64,000 nucleotides of DNA from Vreelandella songnenensis (GTDB lineage Bacteria; Pseudomonadota; Gammaproteobacteria; Pseudomonadales; Halomonadaceae). Positions 41,376 through 50,268 of this stretch are shown here, in pieces (the stretch's first letter is position 1; each line of letters begins with the position of its first letter). The stretch spans positions 744,001 through 808,000 of the forward strand of contig NZ_PVTK01000001.1 in the NCBI RefSeq assembly GCF_003002925.1, in the 5' to 3' direction. The notes beneath the pieces are model-generated. The model worked only from the letters and a program-made list of their open reading frames with translations, was not told the origin of the DNA and did no database searches. The translations under genes and the position numbers were made by a program.

Positions 41376-42311
41376 ATGAAAATTGTGGTGCATATCGATA
41401 ATGCCCGGCAGTGGCAGGAAGCGCTGAGCCAAGCGCTGCCCCAGGCCACGGTACTGACCAGCGAGGCCCAGACTGACGAGCGCAAGGGCGCTGATTACCT
41501 TGCCGTATGGAAAGCCCCAGCCCATCTGCTGGAAGAGCAGACTCATCTCAAGGGCATCATCAACCTGGGCGCCGGGGTGGACTACCTGCTGAGCACTCCA
41601 GGGCTACCTTCTGATGTACCCATCGTGAAGCTGCGCGATGCAGGCATGGGCGAGCTGATGGCCGACTACGCGCTCTACGGGGTCCTGCACTTCTACCGCA
41701 GCATGGACCGCTACGCGGCGCAGCAAGCCGGCGCCTGCTGGCAGCCGCACGAGGTGGTCGAAAAAGCCGACTGGCCGGTGGGCGTGCTGGGCCTGGGGGC
41801 CATTGGCGCGTATGTGGCCAGCGCCTTGCAGCAGGCGGGCTTTCCGGTACTGGGCTGGAGTCGTTCCCCCAAGGCCGTGAAGGGCGTGGAGTGCCTGCAC
41901 GGCGACGAGGGGCTTGATACCCTGCTGCCTCGGGTGAAAAGTCTGATCACTATTTTGCCCGACACCGCCGCCACCCGGCACCTGCTCGATGCAAGGCGGC
42001 TGGCCCAACTGCCCAAGGGTGCCAGCGTTATCAACCCGGGCCGCGGCAGCCTGATCGACGAGCAGGCCCTGCTGGACGCTCTGGGTCACGAAGAGACGCC
42101 TGGGCATCTGCGCGGTGCGCTGCTGGATGTCTTTCACGAAGAGCCGCTGCCCGCAGAGCACCCACTCTGGCAGCATCCACGGGTAGTGGTCACGCCGCAT
42201 ATGGCCGCCCCCACGCCGCTCAACGAGGCCATCGACCAGGTAATTTCCTACCTGCACGACTTTGAAGCGGGCGAAACGCTGCCTACCGTGAATTCAGATC
42301 AGGGTTATTAA
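41376..42311 (+). CDS. ghrA: D-2-hydroxyacid dehydrogenase, glyoxylate/hydroxypyruvate reductase A type
   Basis: The 311-residue protein matches GhrA in size and motifs: KGIINLGAGVDYLL, GELMADYALYGVLHFYR, the Rossmann motif VGVLGLGAIGAYVASAL, INPGRGSLIDEQALLDAL, LLDVFHEEPLPAEHPLW and the catalytic histidine in VVVTPHMAAPT. It would reduce glyoxylate and hydroxypyruvate with NADPH. I chose the ATG at 41376, with GGAGG upstream, over an in-frame ATG at 41334. The gene is monocistronic between divergent topoisomerase IB and the DUF3108 gene. The exact substrate is by family inference. Confidence 0.88.
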   Translation: MKIVVHIDNARQWQEALSQALPQATVLTSEAQTDERKGADYLAVWKAPAHLLEEQTHLKGIINLGAGVDYLLSTPGLPSDVPIVKLRDAGMGELMADYALYGVLHFYRSMDRYAAQQAGACWQPHEVVEKADWPVGVLGLGAIGAYVASALQQAGFPVLGWSRSPKAVKGVECLHGDEGLDTLLPRVKSLITILPDTAATRHLLDARRLAQLPKGASVINPGRGSLIDEQALLDALGHEETPGHLRGALLDVFHEEPLPAEHPLWQHPRVVVTPHMAAPTPLNEAIDQVISYLHDFEAGETLPTVNSDQGY

Positions 42312-42492
42312 GCCGCACATTTCATACTGCTCAAGACGCCCAGGCTCATGAAAGGTAGAATACCGCGCTAGAGAAAGGACAGTGCGATCAACCGCAGGAA
42401 CCTATGTCTGCGTTTCGCCCTCTATCGACACGTTCGTTTTCAATCTCTGCCCGGCCTGATTGGGCAATCGCTTGTCAACAAGGAGAGTCACC

Positions 42493-43173
42493 ATGCGAAC
42501 CGCCCGTTTAACGCCCCTGCTGGGTGCTACCTGCCTTTCACTGCTGGCATTTCAGGCCCGGGCCGGTGAAGAACCCCCTCAGGCACTTGCCGACCTGGCC
42601 CCGTTCGAGGCCAAGTATCGACTGGAAACCCGCAGCTGGCCCAGCGCGACCATTACCCATACGCTCTCCCAGGAGGGCCTGCACTGGCTAAGCGACATGC
42701 GCTTTTCCGTTGCCATCGCGCGTGGGCAGGAGTACAGCCGCTTCTCGGATAGCCAGGACACCATTCGCTCACTGCTGTACAGCAGCAGCTACTCGCTGCT
42801 CGGCGTAGGCGACAGCTATCAGCTCACCGAGGCCGACATCCCAAGCATCGACCGCCAAGCCGCGCTGGTCGATCTGTCTCGCCGCGCGGGCCATGAATCG
42901 TGTACCCAAAGCGCGCCCTGCGATCTTGAGTTTGTCGATCACCGCGGCCGCGACGAACACTTCCAGTACTACGCCGTTGAAGGGCTGCAAACGGTCAATG
43001 TTCCGGCGGGCGAATTCGAGGTTCAGCAGGTCGTGTTAAACGATGTCGAAAAACCTGACCGTTTTCTTGAACTCAACTTTCACCCGGACTGGCCCGGGCT
43101 GATCGTTTCGGCGGAGTACCTGAAAGAGGGTAAACGCCAGACCCGCATTCGACTGACCAGCTTTACACCCTAA
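42493..43173 (+). CDS. DUF3108 domain protein, probably periplasmic
   Basis: This 226-residue protein begins with a cleavable-looking signal peptide (LTPLLGATCLSLLAFQARAG, cut after about residue 25). The mature part matches DUF3108 in pattern: LAPFEAKYRLETRSWP near the start, a middle strand-rich part (QEYSRFSDSQDTIRSLLYSS), and FEVQQVVLNDVEKPDRFLELNFHPDWPGLIVSAEY at the end. Function of the family is unknown. GGAGAG precedes the ATG at 42493. The LysO-like gene follows after 18 bases, so they may be co-transcribed. Confidence 0.8.
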   Translation: MRTARLTPLLGATCLSLLAFQARAGEEPPQALADLAPFEAKYRLETRSWPSATITHTLSQEGLHWLSDMRFSVAIARGQEYSRFSDSQDTIRSLLYSSSYSLLGVGDSYQLTEADIPSIDRQAALVDLSRRAGHESCTQSAPCDLEFVDHRGRDEHFQYYAVEGLQTVNVPAGEFEVQQVVLNDVEKPDRFLELNFHPDWPGLIVSAEYLKEGKRQTRIRLTSFTP

Positions 43174-43191
43174 GGGGGCATCACACCTTCA

Positions 43192-44124
43192 ATGCTGTCT
43201 GGATTACTGATTGTTCTTCTGCCCCTGGTAGTGGGCTACCTGGTACGCATTCGTTCCTCTTATCTGCAATCGTTGATCAACCGGGCCGTCAGCGGCTCGG
43301 TGTATCTTATTCTGCTCTTGATGGGTGTAAGCCTGGCCGGGCTTGAAAACCTGGCAAGCCAGCTTTCACGGCTGGGCGGCAATGCGTTTGTGCTATTTGG
43401 CATCACGGCCGTGTTCAACCTGGCCGCCCTTTGGTGGCTATCCAGGCGGGTAGCGTTAAAAGCAGGCACATCTCCGGTGGTGAAAAATGCTCCAACCAGC
43501 AAGCTTGCGGCCATGCAGGGCTCGCTACTGCTGCTGGTCGTGGTAGTGGTTGGCGTGGTGGCAGGCTTGCTGCTGGGCCCAAGGCTTGGCGAGACGCTTT
43601 TTGCAGCGGCGGATCTGCTGGCCGAAGGGGTGCTTTACGCGCTGCTCGCACTGATTGGCTGCCAGCTGCGTAACTCCGGCATGCCGCTCCGGCAGATTCT
43701 GCTCAACCGGCTGGGGCTTGCCATCGCGCTTACCCTGGCCGCAAGCTCGCTGCTTGCGGGGCTGCTGGCAGCGCCTCTGCTCTCGCTTACCTGGAACGAG
43801 GGCCTGGCGATGGCGTCCGGTTTTGGCTGGTACTCGCTTTCCGCGATTCTGGTCGGCGATCAGTTGGGGCCGCTTCTGGGTGGCGTTGCGTTTTTCAACG
43901 ACCTGGCCCGCGAGCTGCTGGCGTTCGTTCTGATTCCGCTGGTCATTCACCGCCACACAGCGCTGGCCATCGGCTACGGTGGCGCCACCTCCATGGATTT
44001 CACCCTACCGGTCATCCAGCAGCACGGCGGCGTGGCCTGCGTGCCCATCGCCGTTGTCAGCGGCTTTATTCTCTCGCTTTTATCACCGCCACTGATTCTG
44101 TTTTTTCTTTCCCTGTCGGCTTAG
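43192..44124 (+). CDS. lysO: LysO/YbjE-type lysine exporter
   Basis: The 310-residue integral membrane protein has about eight hydrophobic segments and resembles LysO (YbjE, DUF340), which exports lysine and thialysine in E. coli. Supporting segments are SGSVYLILLLMGVSLAGLENL, ALLALIGCQLRNSG, ASGFGWYSLSAILVGDQLGPLLGGVAF, and ATSMDFTLPVIQQHGG near the C-terminus. A G-rich ribosome site precedes the ATG. It lies just downstream of the DUF3108 gene and is followed by a hairpin at 44195. Lysine is the expected substrate by homology only. Confidence 0.87.
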   Translation: MLSGLLIVLLPLVVGYLVRIRSSYLQSLINRAVSGSVYLILLLMGVSLAGLENLASQLSRLGGNAFVLFGITAVFNLAALWWLSRRVALKAGTSPVVKNAPTSKLAAMQGSLLLLVVVVVGVVAGLLLGPRLGETLFAAADLLAEGVLYALLALIGCQLRNSGMPLRQILLNRLGLAIALTLAASSLLAGLLAAPLLSLTWNEGLAMASGFGWYSLSAILVGDQLGPLLGGVAFFNDLARELLAFVLIPLVIHRHTALAIGYGGATSMDFTLPVIQQHGGVACVPIAVVSGFILSLLSPPLILFFLSLSA

Positions 44125-44612
44125 GCTTAGCTCGACAGCCGTCAGGCACATCGACGCGCCTGCGTGTTCCGCCTTGCTTTTAGCACGTGAATCCTACCGG
44201 CCTCAGGCCGGTATCTTTCCGTGCCTATTTAAAATTTATTGAAATAGTCAAAAAACCACCAAGCGATTAATAAATATAGTAAATAAAAGATCACTCTCTT
44301 ATTTCCTCTCAAAACTACCTGGCTTGACACTTATCAACATCAACTTTAAAAACCATATTTTTTATAGACTTAAAAAAAGAATTAACTTTTCTCTAAAAAA
44401 TGACAATTAATCCATTATTTTAGCAAAAGGATAATCTATATTATGGTTATCCTGCGTACCATCGGCGTATGCTTTTTAAACACTTTATTCAGTAGTGACG
44501 ATAGCGTGCTCCCTGATGGCAAGGCAGCTGGCGGGAAACGCAAGCAAATCGTCAAGAAGATGAGTTATCTAGTTACACGATAATTAACCATGGTAATCCA
44601 AGGAGGTTGAAC
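44125..44612. promoter_or_regulatory. AT-rich leader region of the glycogen/trehalose operon
   Basis: The first 90 bases include a hairpin TACCGGCC-TCA-GGCCGGTA (44195-44213) followed by a pyrimidine run, probably the end of lysO transcription. From about 44220 to 44460 the DNA is strikingly AT-rich compared with its neighbours. TTGACA at 44324 and an AGGATAA...TTATCCT inverted repeat (44428-44453) are possible promoter/operator parts. A strong AGGAGG (44601-44606) precedes glgA. The long, AT-rich leader suggests elaborate control. No small gene was recognised. Confidence 0.55.
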
Positions 44613-46289
44613 ATGGGTAGTGTGGCTTTTGGCGAGGCAATAAACGAAGATAGTGGTTCCGAAAAGAGTCTAAAAGAAGTTAGCGACGAAGAGCCAAGTA
44701 TAGTTAACACTTCTTTTATTACTCCATCTGCAAACACCCACCACTCTTCAGATCCAGGCTTTACTGATAGTTTTCATGATACGGGGAGTAATCAGCCCCA
44801 TCACAAGAAGTCAGACGCAGCGCAGCGAATTCTCTTTGTGACTACCGAGATTACCGACTTTGTAAAAGTGGGTGGTTTGGGCGACGTCTCCTCAGCGCTG
44901 CCTCGTGCGCTTGCCGCACACCACGATGTACGCGTATTGATTCCCGCCTATCGTGAAATGATTCACTCTGAGTACGAAATTGTTCCGGCGGGACACGTGC
45001 CTGCCTTCGCTGGCTTACCGGCCTGTGATATTGGCCGAATCACCTGCAGCGACGGATTGATCCTCTATGTCCTGCTATGCCCTGAGCTCTACGACCGCGA
45101 GGGCACCCCCTACGGGAGCGGCGCAAGTGGCTACGGCGATGGCCAGGGCGAAGGCTGGGTAGACAACGACATCCGCTTTGCCAGGTTGTCACGCGCCGCC
45201 GCCGACATCGCGTTGGGCCAGGCAGATCTTGACTGGCAACCTCAGCTACTCCATCTCAACGACTGGGCCTGCGGCCTGGCACCGGCCTATCTGCACTGGC
45301 AGGGTCACCCGGTACCCACGGTTTTCACCATTCATAATCTGGCATACCAGGGGCTGTTCAACGCCTCGCGCATGGCGGTACTCGGCGTGCCCGAAGACGC
45401 CTTTCACATCGACGGCGTCGAGTATTACGGCGAGCTCTCGTTCATGAAAGCGGGCATCAATTATGCCTCGCAAGTCACCACGGTCAGCGCCACCTACGCC
45501 CAGGAAATCACCACCCCCAAATTCGGCTGCGGGCTGGACGGCCTGCTGCGCTGCAAAGCCGAGCAGGGGCGCCTGAGCGGCATTCCCAATGGTATCGACG
45601 ACTCCTGGGACCCGCGTACCGACAGCCACCTGGTGCAGGCCTTCTCCTGCAACGACTGGCGGGGAAAACGCGCCAATGCCGATTACGCGCGGCGCTTTTT
45701 CGGACTCAACCCGAGTCAGGGCCCGCTGTTTGCCGTGATCTCCCGGCTGGTACATCAAAAAGGCCTCGACCTTACCATCGAAGCCGCCAAGGCCATCGTC
45801 CATGGAGGCGGTCAGATCGTGTTCATGGGCTGCGGCGAACGCCACGTGGAAGACGCTTTGCGCCAGCTGTCGGAGCGCTTCCCGGGGGCGATCTCTGCCT
45901 ATATCGGTTTCGATGAGTATCAGGCCCGCAGCCTGTTCGCCGGCAGCGACTTTCTGCTCATGCCTTCACGGTTCGAGCCGTGTGGATTGAGCCAGATGTA
46001 CGCCCAGCGGTTTGGCTCACTGCCCATCGCTCACCGCACCGGCGGTCTGGCCGACACCATCGAAGATGGCGTCACCGGATTCCTGTTCGACGACATGCAG
46101 TTTGAAAGCTACATGCGCGCCATTCAGCGGGCGTTCGCGGTGTACAAGTCAACCGACCTGTTCAACGCCATGCGCGGAGCGGCGATGGCGGGACGCTACC
46201 ACTGGAAACAGTCGATCGTGCCCTACAGCAAGCTGTACCGGGTAGCACTCGAGCAGTTAGGCAACGAGACAACGCTGGCCTGCCAGTAA
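44613..46289 (+). CDS. glgA: Glycogen synthase GlgA with extra N-terminal segment
   Basis: GlgA transfers glucose from ADP-glucose to growing alpha-1,4-glucan. The GT5 core starts near residue 73 (RILFVTTEITDFVKVGGLGDV, with the sugar-nucleotide lysine K85), followed by LLHLNDWACGLAPAYL, VFTIHNLAYQGLF, GIPNGIDDSWDP, SRLVHQKGLDL and MPSRFEPCGLSQMYA. The first 70 or so residues form a polar, Ser/Thr/Asn/His-rich extension absent from E. coli GlgA. At 558 residues it is correspondingly long. The ATG follows a perfect AGGAGG by six bases; an in-frame TTG two codons earlier is less likely. It is the first gene of a nine-gene operon. Confidence 0.94.
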   Translation: MGSVAFGEAINEDSGSEKSLKEVSDEEPSIVNTSFITPSANTHHSSDPGFTDSFHDTGSNQPHHKKSDAAQRILFVTTEITDFVKVGGLGDVSSALPRALAAHHDVRVLIPAYREMIHSEYEIVPAGHVPAFAGLPACDIGRITCSDGLILYVLLCPELYDREGTPYGSGASGYGDGQGEGWVDNDIRFARLSRAAADIALGQADLDWQPQLLHLNDWACGLAPAYLHWQGHPVPTVFTIHNLAYQGLFNASRMAVLGVPEDAFHIDGVEYYGELSFMKAGINYASQVTTVSATYAQEITTPKFGCGLDGLLRCKAEQGRLSGIPNGIDDSWDPRTDSHLVQAFSCNDWRGKRANADYARRFFGLNPSQGPLFAVISRLVHQKGLDLTIEAAKAIVHGGGQIVFMGCGERHVEDALRQLSERFPGAISAYIGFDEYQARSLFAGSDFLLMPSRFEPCGLSQMYAQRFGSLPIAHRTGGLADTIEDGVTGFLFDDMQFESYMRAIQRAFAVYKSTDLFNAMRGAAMAGRYHWKQSIVPYSKLYRVALEQLGNETTLACQ

Positions 46290-46303
46290 AGGTGAAATAC
46301 GCA

Positions 46304-48130
46304 ATGTTGGAAAAGCCACTATTCCACAAGGAAGCCTTTCAACCGATGCTCGGCGCTCAGATCATTGAAGCGGGGCGGACACGTTTCACCCTTTGGGCAC
46401 CCACAGCCAGGAGAGTGGATGTCGAGGTTGAGGGGCTGCCCCGTGCCACCATGACATCCACTCAGGATGGCTATGTCACCGCGGAGCTGGATTGCGGCCA
46501 TGGCGCAGGCTACCGCTACCGTGTCTTCATGGAAGACGACGAACAGGGCACGCTGGTGCCCGACCCGGCCGCTCGTGCCCAGCAAACGGATATCGATAGC
46601 CCAAGCCTTGTAATCGACCCAGGCCGCTACGCGTGGCAAACACAAGGCTGGCAGGGGCGCCCCTGGCACGAAACGGTGCTTTACGAGCTGCACGTGGGCG
46701 CACTCGGGGGCTTTGCCGGGGTGCGTCAGCACCTGCCTTACCTTGCCGAACTGGGCGTCACCGCCATTGAGCTGATGCCGATCTCGGAGTTTCCCGGTGC
46801 GCGAAACTGGGGATACGACGGCGTGCTGCCTTACGCCGTTGAGGCTTCCTACGGAAGCCCAGATGACATGAAAGCCTTGATCGACGAGGCCCACCGCCTG
46901 GGCATCATGGTATTTCTCGACGTGGTCTACAACCACTTCGGCCCCGACGGCAACTACCTGGCAAGCTACGCGGCCCCCTTCTTCCGCGAGGACCTGACCA
47001 CCCCCTGGGGACCTTCCATCGACTTTCGGAACCCTCAGGTGCGCCGCTACTTCATCGACAACGCCTTGATGTGGCTCGAGGAGTATCGCCTGGATGGCCT
47101 GCGCTTCGACGCCGTTCACGCGATCAGCGAGCAGGATTTTCTCACCGAGCTGGCCCAGGCGATACGCAGCCACACTGCCCCCGAACGGCACGTTCATCTG
47201 GTGCTGGAAAACGAAGGCAACACCGCAAGCCTGCTTACCCCCCCGCAGTTTACCGCCCAGTGGAATGACGACTGGCACAACGTGATGCACGTACTGCTGA
47301 CCGATGAGCAGGAAGGCTACTACAGCGACTTTGTGCAAGATGCTACCCAACGTCTGGCACGCTGCCTTGGTGAAGGCTTCATCTTTCAGGGCCAGCCGTC
47401 ACGCCATGGCCATATCCGGGGCGAACCCAGCGCGCATTTGCCCCCTACTGCCTTCGTTGCCTTTCTGCAGAACCACGACCAGACCGGCAATCGCGCCCTT
47501 GGCGAGCGCCTGAGCGTGCTGGCCGATGCCGAATCGCTTTCGGCCGCCGCTACCCTGCTGCTGCTTTCGCCGATGATTCCCTTGCTGTTCATGGGCGAAG
47601 AGTGGAGCTCCACGCGACCGTTTCTGTTTTTCACCGAACACAATGAAGAACTCGCCCAGGCGGTTCGCGAAGGGCGCCGGGCAGAGTTTGCCGACTTCAG
47701 CGCCTTTCGTGACGAAAAGGCCCGGGCAGGAATCCCAGACCCCAACGCGCTTGCCACCTTCGAGGCGTCAGTGCCCGATTTCGCCGCGCGGGAAATTGCG
47801 CCCCACGCTGACAGCCTGGCGCGCTACCGCACGTTGCTGGCCCTGCGCCACCAGCACATTGTGCCCCGCCTGGAAGGGGCGGCCTCGACAGGCACAGAGG
47901 TGCTTGGCCACAAGGCCGTGCTGGCCCGTTGGCGGATGGGCGACGCGACCCAGCTTGTGATTGCGCTCAACCTGAGCGAGCAGCCCGTGGCTATCTCGAT
48001 GTTGAAAGGCGAGCGCTTGCATGAGACGCGCAGCGGTGTCGCGACCGCCGCGGAACAGGGCCAGCTCCCGCCCCGGGCGGCAGCCGTCTGGCTGCACCGC
48101 GAACAGCCTGCTGATGAGGTGGCCTTATGA
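46304..48130 (+). CDS. treZ: Malto-oligosyltrehalose trehalohydrolase TreZ
   Basis: TreZ releases trehalose from the end of maltooligosyl-trehalose made by TreY. The 608-residue GH13 enzyme has an N-terminal CBM48-like domain (TRFTLWAPTARRVDVEVEG), then VLYELHVGAL, NWGYDGVLPYAVEASYG, FLDVVYNHFGPDGNYL, the nucleophile in LDGLRFDAVHA (D269), and LQNHDQTGNRALGERL, the pattern typical of TreZ. I start at ATG 46304, 14 bases after glgA; an in-frame GTG lies at 46292. It overlaps malQ by 4 bases. TreY is two genes downstream. Confidence 0.95.
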   Translation: MLEKPLFHKEAFQPMLGAQIIEAGRTRFTLWAPTARRVDVEVEGLPRATMTSTQDGYVTAELDCGHGAGYRYRVFMEDDEQGTLVPDPAARAQQTDIDSPSLVIDPGRYAWQTQGWQGRPWHETVLYELHVGALGGFAGVRQHLPYLAELGVTAIELMPISEFPGARNWGYDGVLPYAVEASYGSPDDMKALIDEAHRLGIMVFLDVVYNHFGPDGNYLASYAAPFFREDLTTPWGPSIDFRNPQVRRYFIDNALMWLEEYRLDGLRFDAVHAISEQDFLTELAQAIRSHTAPERHVHLVLENEGNTASLLTPPQFTAQWNDDWHNVMHVLLTDEQEGYYSDFVQDATQRLARCLGEGFIFQGQPSRHGHIRGEPSAHLPPTAFVAFLQNHDQTGNRALGERLSVLADAESLSAAATLLLLSPMIPLLFMGEEWSSTRPFLFFTEHNEELAQAVREGRRAEFADFSAFRDEKARAGIPDPNALATFEASVPDFAAREIAPHADSLARYRTLLALRHQHIVPRLEGAASTGTEVLGHKAVLARWRMGDATQLVIALNLSEQPVAISMLKGERLHETRSGVATAAEQGQLPPRAAAVWLHREQPADEVAL

Positions 48131-50268
48131 AAGCTACATTGAGACAGCTCGCCGAAGCCGCCGGTCTACTGCTTGAATGGGAAGATAGCGACGGCAAGCC
48201 CTGCCAGCTGCCCGAAGAAACCCAACGACATCTGCTGGAGATTCTCGGCTTCAAGACGGCAAGCGAAACGGACATTGAACAAAGCCTTGAACGCCTCGAG
48301 CGCCTGAACACACCGCAAGGTCCCGACGAGTGGCCGTCGCTGCTGACCTGCGATGTCGACACGCCGATTTCCCTACCCTCACCGCTGGCGTCTGGCCAGG
48401 CTTATACCCTTGTCCTTGAACAGGGTGACCAGATTGACGGCCATCTGGAGAGCGACGGCAGCGTGCCCGGCATCGCGGAAATAGGCTATCACCGGTTACA
48501 GATTGCCGGCACTCGGCTGACCCTGGCCGTCGCCCCCCGTCAGTGCTATTCGCCGGGCGATGTCAGCGGTGACGCCACGCCGCGGCTGTGGGGCCTGGCC
48601 GCGCAGCTTTATGCGCTGCGCCGCACCGGGGATGGCGGCATTGGCGATACCCTGGCGCTCGAGCAGTGCATCGTCCAGGCCGCCGGGCAAGGCGCAGACG
48701 CCGTGGCCATCAGCCCGACCCATGCCATGTTCAGCGCCAACCCGGATACCTACAGCCCTTACTCGCCCTCCACCCGGCTGCTTTATAACGTGCTGTATAG
48801 CGCCGCTGAAGCCCTGCTGGGTGAGGCCTGCGTTCACAAAGCCCAAGAGCGCAGCGGCCTGCAGGCGACGCTACGCCAGCTGGAAGCCTGCGAGCTGCTC
48901 GACTGGCCCGAGGCGGCACGCGTCAAGCTCACCTGGCTGCGCTGCCTTTACGAAGACTTCATCGCGCGCAAGGAGGACGTGGCCCAACCTCTGCACCAGG
49001 CGTTTCAAGCATTTCGGCACAAGAGCGGCGACATGCTCGAAGACCACTGCCGCTTCGAGGCGCTGCAGGAGAAACTGGGCCCCAGCGACTGGCGCACCTG
49101 GCCTGCGGAACTGCGCGACCCGAAAAACCCGGCGCTTGCCCGGTTCGCCGAGACCCAGGCATTTGAGGTCGGCTTTCATGCCTTTCTGCAGTGGATCACC
49201 GCCGAGGGCCTCTCCCGTGCCCAGCAAACGGCACGCGAAAGCGGCATGGCCATTGGCCTGATCGCCGATCTGGCGGTGGGCGCCGATGCCGGGGGCAGCC
49301 AGACCTGGAGCCGCCAGGCAGACATGCTGGAAGGCGTTTCCATCGGCGCGCCGCCGGATCTGTTCAATGCCTATGGGCAAGACTGGGGCCTGGCCGCCTT
49401 CTCCCCCTACGGCCTGAAGCGTTCGGGGTTTCGCAGTTTCATCGACATGCTGCGCAGCGCCTTCGCTCACGCGGGTGGGGTGCGTATCGACCATATCCTG
49501 GGCTTGATGCGCCTCTGGCTGGTTCCCCATGGGGCCTCGCCCACGCAAGGCGGTTACCTGTGCTATCCGCTGGATGATCTGCTGCGCCTGATCGCCCTCG
49601 AATCCTGGCGCCATCGTGGCATCGTGATTGGTGAAGATCTGGGCACCGTGGCGCCGGGGTTTCGTCAGCGCCTTGGCGCTCGCGGCATATTGGGCATGCA
49701 GGTGCTGTGGTTTGAGCAGGATGAAGAGAACAACTTTCTTCCCACTCGCCAGTGGTCTCCTGAGGCCATGGCCACCACCTCGACCCATGACCTGCCCACC
49801 GTGGCCGGCTGGTGGGCGGGGCGCGATATCGAATGGCGCAGCCGCCTAGGGCTGCTCAAGGAGACGCAAACCGCCGCCAGCGAGCAGCAGGTGAGATGTC
49901 AGGAACGCGCCAAGCTGGCCGCCACGCTTGGCTTGCTGGGTACCACGCCGGCGGCCCTGACCCTGGAAGCCGCCGATATCCCGGTTTCCAAAGTGCTGGA
50001 TGCCTGCGCGCGTCACCTGGGCAGCACCGCCGCCCCCTTGCTGCTGCTACCCGTGGAAGATGCGCTGGGCCTTGAAGAGCAGGCCAATCTGCCGAACACC
50101 GTGGATGAGCACCCCAACTGGCGCCGCCGCTTTACCGCCGAGGCTGGCCAACTGCTGGTCTCCGACGAGACACGCAAGCGGCTTGCCACGCTGGGCCAGG
50201 CGCGCAAGGCCTCCACCGCAAACCCGCCTTCACACTCCGCCCTGCACGGGAGCTCGGCTCATGAATGA
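48127..50268 (+). CDS. malQ: 4-alpha-glucanotransferase (amylomaltase) MalQ
   Basis: MalQ moves glucan segments between maltodextrins. The 713-residue GH77 protein has an N-terminal region (about 1-150) and catalytic barrel with RRTGDGGIGDTLALEQ, SPTHAMFSANPDTYSPYSPSTR, IGLIADLAVGADAGGSQTW, GAPPDLFNAYGQDWGL, the nucleophile in GVRIDHILGLMRLW (D455), GEDLGTVAPGFR and TTSTHDLPTVAGWW. It overlaps treZ by 4 bases and treY by 8 bases. Within the operon it can rebuild longer chains for TreY and GlgE acceptors. Confidence 0.95.
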   Translation: MKATLRQLAEAAGLLLEWEDSDGKPCQLPEETQRHLLEILGFKTASETDIEQSLERLERLNTPQGPDEWPSLLTCDVDTPISLPSPLASGQAYTLVLEQGDQIDGHLESDGSVPGIAEIGYHRLQIAGTRLTLAVAPRQCYSPGDVSGDATPRLWGLAAQLYALRRTGDGGIGDTLALEQCIVQAAGQGADAVAISPTHAMFSANPDTYSPYSPSTRLLYNVLYSAAEALLGEACVHKAQERSGLQATLRQLEACELLDWPEAARVKLTWLRCLYEDFIARKEDVAQPLHQAFQAFRHKSGDMLEDHCRFEALQEKLGPSDWRTWPAELRDPKNPALARFAETQAFEVGFHAFLQWITAEGLSRAQQTARESGMAIGLIADLAVGADAGGSQTWSRQADMLEGVSIGAPPDLFNAYGQDWGLAAFSPYGLKRSGFRSFIDMLRSAFAHAGGVRIDHILGLMRLWLVPHGASPTQGGYLCYPLDDLLRLIALESWRHRGIVIGEDLGTVAPGFRQRLGARGILGMQVLWFEQDEENNFLPTRQWSPEAMATTSTHDLPTVAGWWAGRDIEWRSRLGLLKETQTAASEQQVRCQERAKLAATLGLLGTTPAALTLEAADIPVSKVLDACARHLGSTAAPLLLLPVEDALGLEEQANLPNTVDEHPNWRRRFTAEAGQLLVSDETRKRLATLGQARKASTANPPSHSALHGSSAHE

